DNA from: an uncultured Planctomycetia bacterium
Lineage (GTDB): Bacteria > Planctomycetota > UBA1135 > GCA-002686595
Length of the DNA stretch: 5,337 nt
Assembly (NCBI GenBank): GCA_938003765.1
Contig: CALKYE010000284.1
Location: 1 to 5,337 of the forward strand
Direction: 5' to 3'
The position numbers and the translations under genes are program-made. This document shows positions 1 through 5,337 of this stretch, one piece after another (position 1 is the first letter of the stretch; every line of letters begins with the position of its first letter). The notes below the pieces were generated by a model. The model saw only the letters and a program-made list of their open reading frames with translations, was not told the origin of the DNA and ran no database searches.

Positions 1-16
1 CGTGAAGCGCTTCACG
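1..16. repeat. 16-bp perfect palindrome
   Basis: CGTGAAGCGCTTCACG equals its own reverse complement with no central gap. It sits at the window edge about 73 bp beyond the sigma gene stop. It could be an operator-like site, the foot of a stem, or chance within an adjoining coding region. The palindrome is directly visible; any function is unknown. Confidence 0.6.
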
Positions 17-31
17 CGGCCCAGTTCGTCC

Positions 32-45
32 CGCCACGCGTGGCG
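32..45. repeat. 14-bp perfect palindrome
   Basis: CGCCACGCGTGGCG is a gapless perfect inverted repeat, 15 bp away from the palindrome at 1-16. Two such sites close together beyond a gene end are unusual enough to record, although G+C-rich DNA makes short palindromes more likely. No function can be assigned. Confidence 0.55.
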
Positions 46-88
46 TTCTCCTCGGCGGAGCGCGCGCCCGTGGTCGGCGCCTCGAGCG

Positions 89-3016
89 CTACGGCAGCGT
101 CAGCGCGAGCAGCTTGCCCGCGATGATCTCGACCTCGCGCTCGACGCCGATAGTTTCCACCTTCGGCGCGCCGCGGCCGAGCACGCGGCTCTCGAGTTGG
201 ATGCGGTAGCGGCCCTCGGGGAGGCTGAGGGTCTGCGGCTCGAGCTCGCCGTCGCGCTTGCGGAAGTAGTTGCGGGTCTCGGCCGAGTCTCCGCCGACGA
301 CGCGGAGCACGACGCACACCATGCTGCTCTCGTCGTAGCTGCCTGGCGCGACGGAGAGCTGGAGTTCGCCGGTTGCGGGCAGCGTGAAGCGCACGAACGT
401 GTCGTTCTCGCCGATCGGCGCGCTGTGCGTCACGCCGCCGAGTTCGAGCTGCAGTTCTCCCGAGACGTTGGGTACGGCGTCGAAGTGGAAGCGCCCGTCG
501 CCGAGCGGCGTTCCGAGCACGCTCGTGCCTCCCTCGAACACGGCGAGCAGGAGATTCGAGTCCGTCGGCTGGCCACGCGCGTCAAGCACGAGAGCTTCGA
601 GGGGATGTCCGCGCACGAGCGTGAAGACGAGCTCCTCGCCTTCGGGCAACTTCACATCGTCGAGGACGATCGGCACAAAGCCGGGGCGCGTGACCTCGAG
701 GTGCTCGATTTCGTCGATCGACGTTTCGTAGCTCTCGGAGCCGAAGCGGCCGTCCTCATGGGTGGGCATGCTCATCGAGGCCATCGAGTTCTCGATGAGG
801 ATCTCGGCTCGCGGCAAACCGCGGCCGGACTCGTCCACCACCCTGCCGTGGATGCCGCGAGACATCGTCGGTACGACGAGTTCGATCTCGAGGGTTTCCA
901 GACTCTGGGGCGCCGTCACCTGACGGCTCAGCACCTCGACGACTTCACTATTGGCGAGGTTCAACGACACGACACGCAGGGTCACCGAAGCGCTCGGTGG
1001 AAGATCGCTCAGGACCCACCGGCCATCGCGGACGTAGCGAATCCAGCCGCACTCTTTGCCCTCGACGGAGTAGTACAGGTGTCTCGAGTCGTCGTCGCTC
1101 ACCGGAACGCCCGAGGTCGTCAGCACTCGAACGTCGATGCGATTGCTTCGCGCCAACACCACCTCGATTCGTTCCTCGATTGTCGGACCGACCTCAACTC
1201 GCGCATGCCCGTCCGCTTCCACCGTCAGTCCTTGCCACGCCTCCGGGAGCGCGCGAAAGACGATCCGGCCATTCGAGTCCGACGTGCAGGTCCGCGATAG
1301 ATGTTCCGAGAGGTGAACGACGGCTCTTGCGCCGGAGATCGGAGCGCCCGCGTCGTTCGCTACGCGCAGTTCGAGCGGACGACCGAGCGACAGTTCGAAC
1401 GCGCCCAGCTCCCGTGATCGTTCGAGCTGCGGCCACGGGATTCGAAGGTCGACGTGTTGCCGCATGAAGTCGAGTTCTAGGGTCACGCGCCCAGTCCACT
1501 CGTCCGTGGCTCGCCTCGGCGTCGCGATCGCCAGCTCGAAGCTCCCCGACGAGTCGCTCCAAGCCTGGGGAGCGGCCCCTTCGAGTCGCGATAGGCTCAC
1601 GTGGACTCCGCCCAATCCCGTGTGGGTGCGCTCGTCGACCACGCGGCCCCGCACGACGAGCGGATGTCGCAGCGTGAGCTCGAGTCGTTCGGTCGGCGCG
1701 AGCAGCAGAAGCACGCGATCATCCTCGGTGAAGTCGCCCGGCCCGCGAACAAAGCGCCAGCTATCTGGCAGTTCGATCGCGCCGGTCCAACTCTCGTCGA
1801 GGCCGTCGAACTCGAACACGCCGCTGTCGTCGAGGGTCAACACGCGCTTGCGCTTCGAGATGCCGAGCTTCTCCAGCTCTCGCAGCGCTTCGTCGTCGAG
1901 CTTCGCGAGCGCCAGTGCGTCGCGATCGTCGGTCAGCTCGAGGCGCGAAAGGCGAGAAGTGCTCGTATAGAGCAGCCGTCCTGACACCCGCTCTCCCGAA
2001 GGCACGAGCAAGGTCTCCGCACCGCTTTCGGTGTCCAGCTCGAAGCGCATCGGCATGAAGCCCGCGCGCGCGACGACCAGCGCGGTTGGACGCGGCTCGT
2101 TCGAGAGCTCGATGCGGCCGCTGGCGTCGCTGAGCTTCGTCGCGAGCCAACGCGTGTCGTCCAACAGGATCGCCGTGAAGCCGCCCCGGGGATCGCCCGC
2201 TTCGTCGACGAGCTGGAGCGAGCGAGCGGACTGTGTCGAGCTGATCTCCGTCTCCGTTCTGCGCGTGTCGGCGCTCGCCGGCGCGGCGCCACGTGACTCG
2301 ACGCTCGCGCCGGTCCGCGCGACGTCCGCAACGCGAGCGCTGGACGCCTCTCCTCCGAACGAGTTCCAACCGAACCAGGCTGCTGCGACCAACGCGGCGG
2401 CGGCGACGAGCTTTCCGAGCATGACCAAGACTCCCGAGACGATCGCTGTCGAACTTCCGGCGACAGGCCCGCCGTGGCCGACCCAGGAGTGCAGCGCCAC
2501 GATCCACGCGTTGCGATCGCCGCCGTGCTGCGCGTCGAGCTTCGTGCGGAGCTCGGCGAGGCCGCGCGAAATGCGCTTGCGAGCCGCGACGTGCGACACG
2601 CCTTGCCGCTCGGCGACTTCGATGGCGGACAGGCCGTCGAGGTAGCGCAGCAGCACTGCGGATCGCTCGGGCTCGTCGAGCGACATCACGGCGGAGGCGA
2701 GCCGCTGTTGCAGCTCGCCGCGCGCCACGACGTCGTCGACGTGCGCTTCCGGACGTGCTGCGGCGCTCTCGCGACGAACTCGACGCTCCTGCGCGCGCGC
2801 GCCACGGCGCGCGAAGTTGCGCGCCACGGTCGCGAGCCAGTTGCGCAGGCCGTTTCCGTCCGTCGCGGGCGCGTGCGCCGAGGCCGCGAGCCACGTGTCC
2901 TGCACGAGGTCGTCGGCGCTCGCCGCGTCGCGCACCAGGCTGCGAGCCAGCGCCTGCAGCCACGCGAGCTGTTCGAGCAGCTCGCCTTCCCGCGTCGTTC
3001 GAGCGATCGGTTCCAT
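89..3016 (-). CDS. Membrane-anchored ECF sigma factor with C-terminal carboxypeptidase-regulatory-like repeats
   Basis: This 975-residue protein starts as an ECF sigma-70 factor. Region 2 spans about 16-75, with DDLVQDTW at 35-42 and a basic RNW...RNFARRGARAQERR block at 58-78. Region 4 spans about 105-160, with a helix-turn-helix around 129-157 (LSAIEVAERQGVS, then AARKRISRGLAELR). A linker of about 27 residues leads to one transmembrane helix (about 188-214). The remainder is acidic, lysine-poor and beta-rich. Repeats of the form 'V.D..G.P...A.V ... D..G.F.' begin near 265, 452, 546, 624, 720 and 803, and resemble carboxypeptidase-regulatory-like sandwiches. The sigma part should be cytoplasmic and the repeats extracytoplasmic. 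ATG 3016 is chosen because it lies just before region 2. The frame is open up to GTG 3280, but those 88 codons are Pro/Arg/Gly-rich and non-conserved in look. No clear Shine-Dalgarno is seen. Ordinary ECF factors are about 170-200 residues, so the extension is exceptional. The ligand and target genes are unknown. Confidence 0.88.
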   Translation of the reverse strand: MEPIARTTREGELLEQLAWLQALARSLVRDAASADDLVQDTWLAASAHAPATDGNGLRNWLATVARNFARRGARAQERRVRRESAAARPEAHVDDVVARGELQQRLASAVMSLDEPERSAVLLRYLDGLSAIEVAERQGVSHVAARKRISRGLAELRTKLDAQHGGDRNAWIVALHSWVGHGGPVAGSSTAIVSGVLVMLGKLVAAAALVAAAWFGWNSFGGEASSARVADVARTGASVESRGAAPASADTRRTETEISSTQSARSLQLVDEAGDPRGGFTAILLDDTRWLATKLSDASGRIELSNEPRPTALVVARAGFMPMRFELDTESGAETLLVPSGERVSGRLLYTSTSRLSRLELTDDRDALALAKLDDEALRELEKLGISKRKRVLTLDDSGVFEFDGLDESWTGAIELPDSWRFVRGPGDFTEDDRVLLLLAPTERLELTLRHPLVVRGRVVDERTHTGLGGVHVSLSRLEGAAPQAWSDSSGSFELAIATPRRATDEWTGRVTLELDFMRQHVDLRIPWPQLERSRELGAFELSLGRPLELRVANDAGAPISGARAVVHLSEHLSRTCTSDSNGRIVFRALPEAWQGLTVEADGHARVEVGPTIEERIEVVLARSNRIDVRVLTTSGVPVSDDDSRHLYYSVEGKECGWIRYVRDGRWVLSDLPPSASVTLRVVSLNLANSEVVEVLSRQVTAPQSLETLEIELVVPTMSRGIHGRVVDESGRGLPRAEILIENSMASMSMPTHEDGRFGSESYETSIDEIEHLEVTRPGFVPIVLDDVKLPEGEELVFTLVRGHPLEALVLDARGQPTDSNLLLAVFEGGTSVLGTPLGDGRFHFDAVPNVSGELQLELGGVTHSAPIGENDTFVRFTLPATGELQLSVAPGSYDESSMVCVVLRVVGGDSAETRNYFRKRDGELEPQTLSLPEGRYRIQLESRVLGRGAPKVETIGVEREVEIIAGKLLALTLP
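771..799. repeat. 9-bp inverted repeat inside the sigma-fusion gene
   Basis: CTCATCGAG at 771-779 is matched exactly by CTCGATGAG at 791-799, with an 11-base loop. It lies inside the coding region and overlaps codons for a Met-rich loop. Repeated TCGATG codon pairs explain much of it, so a coding by-product is the simplest reading. Confidence 0.4.
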
Positions 3017-3040
3017 GGGGTCGGCGCAGGGATCCCGCAG

Positions 3041-3065
3041 AACGGGAAGTGTGACCGTGAATTCC
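3041..3065 (-). promoter_or_regulatory. Candidate ECF-type promoter of the sigma-fusion gene
   Basis: Read on the minus strand, GGAAT (3065-3061) is followed after 16 bases by CGTT (3044-3041). ECF sigma promoters typically pair a GGAA-containing -35 element with a short CGT- or GTT-containing -10 element at 16-18 bases. Transcription would start near 3034, leaving a leader of about 18 nt before ATG 3016. That fits the chosen start and argues against the longer GTG 3280 start. The element is only nine specified bases, so chance remains possible. Confidence 0.33.
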
Positions 3066-3222
3066 GGACGGTCGAGATCGGCGCCGCGGAGCGCGGCTGC
3101 GCGAACTCCCTCCGGGCCCGGCGACGGCCCGTCACGAGTCGCCGGACGGCGTCCTGCCGGCGTCGGCGGCTTCGAGCGGTGGGTTAGGATGAGCGCTTGG
3201 TCGCGTCCGACCGGGTTGCGCG

Positions 3223-3251
3223 CCAGCGGGGGCTTCGGAGCCTCCAGCGGG
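3223..3251. repeat. Hairpin flanked by 8-bp direct repeats in the phosphodiesterase upstream region
   Basis: CCAGCGGG occurs at 3223-3230 and again at 3244-3251. Between and overlapping them, GGGGGCT (3228-3234) can pair with AGCCTCC (3239-3245) around a TCGG loop, with one G-U wobble in the RNA. The element lies about 95 bp before the phosphodiesterase start. It might be a leader-RNA hairpin or a regulator site with two half-sites. It is not followed by a T-run, so it is not a typical terminator. Confidence 0.35.
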
Positions 3252-3343
3252 CGCCCGGGCGGGCCGATAGGTCCACCCACGTCTCGTCCGGGGCTGGCCG
3301 CTCGCGCGGGTCGCCGGCGCGGGCGCAGCCGCCGACACCCCAG

Positions 3344-5337
3344 ATGCTCAGCCTGAACGTGCTACTTCGATCGAGCGCCACTCGCATGGGCGCCGCCCTC
3401 GCCGCCCTCCTGTGCCTGACCGAGAGCGCCGCCGCGCAGGTCGAAGCGCTGCCGCTGGCCTACATCGGCCCCGGCGCCGGCATGGCTGCCGCAGGCTCGA
3501 TGTTCGTGCTCGCGGGCACCTTCCTGCTCGCGGCCGGCATCCTGCTCGTGTGGCCGCTGAAGTTCGCGGTGCGGCTGCTGACGCCGGCCAAGCACGGCCC
3601 GCAGAAGTTCAAGCGCATGATCGTCGTGGGCTTCGACGGCATGGATCCGGGTCTCGCCAAGCAGTACATGGCCGAAGGTCGGATGCCTGTGCTCAAGAAG
3701 CTCGCCGAGAGCGGCTGCTTCTATCCGCTCGAAACCGCGTGCCCGTCGATCTCACCGGTCGCGTGGTCGACGTACGCGACGGGCGTCGATGCCTCGCGGC
3801 ACAACATCTATGACTTCCTGACGCGCGATCCCTGCTCGTACATGCCGATGCTGTCGAGCGCGGAGACGATGACGCTGCCCAAGACGCTCAATCTGGGCTT
3901 TGCGAAGTTGCCCTTCGGCACGGAGGCGGTGCAGCGCTCGCTGCAGAAGAGCCAGCCGTTCTGGAAGCTGCTCGGCGACGCGCGCGTGTGGTCTTCGATC
4001 ATCCGCGTGCCGATCACCTTCCCGCCGCAGAAGTTCAAGAACGGCACGCTGCTCAGCGGCATGTGCGTGCCCGACATCCAGGGCACGCAGGGCTCGTTCT
4101 CGTTCTACTCGACCAAGCCGCGGCCCGCGGGCGCGCACATCGGCGGCCAGCAGTACCAGATCCGTCGCTCCGGCAACGTGATCGAATCGAAGCTCACCGG
4201 GCCGGCCGGCAAGGACGGCGCGATGAAGTGCCCGTTCAAGGTCGAGCTCGACGACGCGAAGAAGCGCGCGAAGATCACGGTGGGGGACACGACCTGCGAA
4301 GTCGGCGTCAAGGAGTACACGCCGTGGATGGTCGTGCCCTTCGACGGACTCACCGGCATCGCGCGGCTCTACATCCAGACCTGGGATGCGGAGCACTTCG
4401 AGCTGTACGTCACGCCGATCAACATCAACCCGGACAACCCGGTGATGCCGATCAGCCATCCGTTCGTGTACGCGATCTACCTCGCCAAGCTGCACGGCCA
4501 GTACGCGACGCTCGGACTCGCCGAAGACACTTGGGCGCTCAACGAGCGCGTGATCGACGAGGAAGCGTTCTTGAAGCAGGCCTGGCTGATCTGCGACGAG
4601 CGCAAGAAGCAGCTGTGGGACGTGCTCGACAAGACCAAGAAGGGCTTCGTGACGGTGGTGTTCGACACCTCCGACCGCATCAGCCACATGTTCTATCGCT
4701 TCCTCGATCCCTCGCACCCGGCGAACCGCAACAGCACGCCGGCCGAGATGGCGAAGTACAAGGACGTGATCCCCGAGACGTACGCCGAGATGGACAAGCT
4801 CGTGGGCGAGCTGCTCGACAAGGTCGGCGACGATCAGGAGACGGCTGTCGCGATCATCAGCGACCACGGCTTCTGCAACTTCCGCCGCGGCGTGAACCTC
4901 AACACGTGGCTGAAGGAGAACGGCTATCTGGTGCTGAAGGACGGCGCCGAGACGAGCCCCGACTGGTTCGCGAAGGTCGACTGGACCAAGACGCGCGCCT
5001 TCACGCTCGGCCTCACGGGCGTGTTCATCAACCGCAAGGGCCGCGAAGCGCACGGCATCGTCGAGAAGGGCCCGGAGATGGACAAGTTGTGCCGCGAGCT
5101 GAAGGAGAAGCTCGAGGCGCTGGTCGATCCGCTCGACGGACAGAAGGTCGTCAAGGAAGCCTTCATCACGCACGAGGTCCACAAGGGGCCTTACGCCGAC
5201 ATGGCTCCCGAGCTGCTCATCGGCTACCACAAGGGCTTCCGCCACTCGTGGGACTGCGCGACGGGCGCGGTGTCGAAGAGCGTGTTCACCGACAACACCA
5301 AGAGCTGGTCGGGCGACCACTGCGTCGACCCGCGCCT
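3344..5337 (+). CDS. Membrane-anchored alkaline-phosphatase-family phosphodiesterase (3' end outside window)
   Basis: 664 codons are visible and no stop is reached. The catalytic domain belongs to the alkaline phosphatase superfamily, type I phosphodiesterase/nucleotide pyrophosphatase style, with two metal ions. The residues are D98 (VVGFDGMD), nucleophile S137 (SISPVAWST...TG), D444 and H448 (DTSDRISHMF), D507 and H508 (ISDHGF) and H659 (SGDHCVD). All seven expected positions are present, so it should be active. Perhaps only a few dozen residues are missing, since H659 is normally close to the end. The N-terminus has a hydrophobic segment (about 15-31, ending SAAAQ), the motif YIGPGAG (40-46) and a transmembrane helix (about 47-70), then a basic stretch. 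ATG 3344 is preferred over ATG 3386 because it supplies the Arg residues of a targeting n-region. An in-frame stop at 3185-3187 limits extension. No clear Shine-Dalgarno is seen. Likely bonds are phosphodiesters or phosphomonoesters of nucleotide, lipid or glycan substrates; the sequence does not show which. Confidence 0.9.
   Translation, partial: MLSLNVLLRSSATRMGAALAALLCLTESAAAQVEALPLAYIGPGAGMAAAGSMFVLAGTFLLAAGILLVWPLKFAVRLLTPAKHGPQKFKRMIVVGFDGMDPGLAKQYMAEGRMPVLKKLAESGCFYPLETACPSISPVAWSTYATGVDASRHNIYDFLTRDPCSYMPMLSSAETMTLPKTLNLGFAKLPFGTEAVQRSLQKSQPFWKLLGDARVWSSIIRVPITFPPQKFKNGTLLSGMCVPDIQGTQGSFSFYSTKPRPAGAHIGGQQYQIRRSGNVIESKLTGPAGKDGAMKCPFKVELDDAKKRAKITVGDTTCEVGVKEYTPWMVVPFDGLTGIARLYIQTWDAEHFELYVTPININPDNPVMPISHPFVYAIYLAKLHGQYATLGLAEDTWALNERVIDEEAFLKQAWLICDERKKQLWDVLDKTKKGFVTVVFDTSDRISHMFYRFLDPSHPANRNSTPAEMAKYKDVIPETYAEMDKLVGELLDKVGDDQETAVAIISDHGFCNFRRGVNLNTWLKENGYLVLKDGAETSPDWFAKVDWTKTRAFTLGLTGVFINRKGREAHGIVEKGPEMDKLCRELKEKLEALVDPLDGQKVVKEAFITHEVHKGPYADMAPELLIGYHKGFRHSWDCATGAVSKSVFTDNTKSWSGDHCVDPR

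Larger units (their letters stand above)
1..88. other. Flank downstream of the sigma gene, no firm gene
   Basis: This stretch follows the stop codon of the minus-strand sigma-fusion gene. It holds two perfect palindromes (annotated separately) and no stem followed by a T-run, so I see no convincing terminator. On the minus strand a GAGGAG purine run at about 50-55 lies roughly 10 bases before a GTG at 37-35, and another GTG lies at 15-13. A further minus-strand gene could therefore start here and run out of the window. Too little is visible to call it. Confidence 0.4.
3017..3343. other. Divergent intergenic region between sigma-fusion and phosphodiesterase genes
   Basis: This 327-bp region separates the two divergent start codons and should hold promoters for both. 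The side near the sigma gene contains an ECF-like promoter candidate on the minus strand. The side near the phosphodiesterase contains a 7-bp hairpin and a flanking 8-bp direct repeat. The region is very G+C-rich apart from a short GGGTTAGGATGAG patch at 3181-3193. No RNA gene or convincing small ORF was recognised. Frames running through it give only Pro/Arg/Ala-rich peptides typical of non-coding high-G+C DNA. Confidence 0.6.

Noticed and set aside
2..1300. Long 432-residue plus-strand open frame
   Set aside because: It runs antisense to the well-supported sigma-fusion gene. Its product is Arg/His/Ala-rich with no recognisable domain, as expected for a shadow frame in G+C-rich coding DNA.
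1760..2963. Minus-strand 400-residue open frame overlapping the sigma region in another frame
   Set aside because: It is Arg/Ala/Gly-rich with no domain and is out of frame with the intact sigma regions. It is a shadow, not evidence of a frameshift.
3181..3193. TAGGAT patch as a housekeeping -10 box for the phosphodiesterase gene
   Set aside because: TAGGAT matches TATAAT at four of six positions, but the hexamer about 17 bases upstream does not resemble TTGACA, and the leader would be about 150 nt. Too weak to annotate.
3017..3280. Extension of the sigma-fusion protein to a GTG at 3280 (88 extra residues)
   Set aside because: The extension is Pro/Arg/Gly-rich without ECF features. It would also place the ECF-like promoter candidate inside the gene. 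ATG 3016 sits immediately before sigma region 2.
3386..3445. Lipoprotein signal (ALLC at about residues 22-25) in the phosphodiesterase
   Set aside because: The residue before Cys25 is Leu, not Gly, Ala or Ser as a lipobox requires. The segment reads better as a plain signal peptide or membrane anchor.
3752..5320. Long 522-residue minus-strand open frame
   Set aside because: It is antisense to the phosphodiesterase gene, whose catalytic motifs are all intact. The product is an Arg/Val/Leu/His-rich mirror of a G/C-ending codon bias.

Overview
The window is G+C-rich (roughly two thirds G+C by eye). It carries two large, divergently oriented genes separated by about 330 bp of non-coding DNA. 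The composition, an ECF-type sigma factor fused to a huge C-terminal extension, and the style of the phosphatase all point to a planctomycete or a similar large-genome environmental bacterium. That assignment is from memory of such proteins and was not tested by any search.

Left part (89-3016, minus strand): one 975-residue protein. It begins with complete ECF sigma regions 2 and 4 (about residues 16-160). A short linker and one clear transmembrane segment (about 188-214) follow. About 750 residues of acidic, beta-rich repeats then resemble carboxypeptidase-regulatory-like/Ig-like sandwich domains. The layout suggests a membrane-tethered sigma factor that carries its own extracytoplasmic sensor instead of using a separate anti-sigma partner. 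Bases 1-88, beyond its stop codon, hold two perfect palindromes and no gene I can firmly support.

Middle (3017-3343): the divergent intergenic region. On the minus strand, just upstream of the sigma gene, is a GGAAT-N16-CGTT element that resembles an ECF-type promoter, so autoregulation is plausible. Nearer the other gene are a small hairpin and a flanking 8-bp direct repeat.

Right part (3344 to the window end, plus strand): an alkaline-phosphatase-superfamily phosphodiesterase (type I phosphodiesterase/nucleotide pyrophosphatase style), cut off by the window edge. All seven expected metal and nucleophile residues can be picked out. It has an N-terminal hydrophobic segment, a YIGPGAG motif and a second transmembrane segment followed by many positive charges. 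This predicts a membrane-anchored enzyme whose catalytic domain may face the cytoplasm.

The two genes could form a regulatory pair in which the sigma protein controls the divergent phosphatase from the shared intergenic region. That is inference from layout only. The long open frames antisense to both genes are shadows of high-G+C coding sequence.
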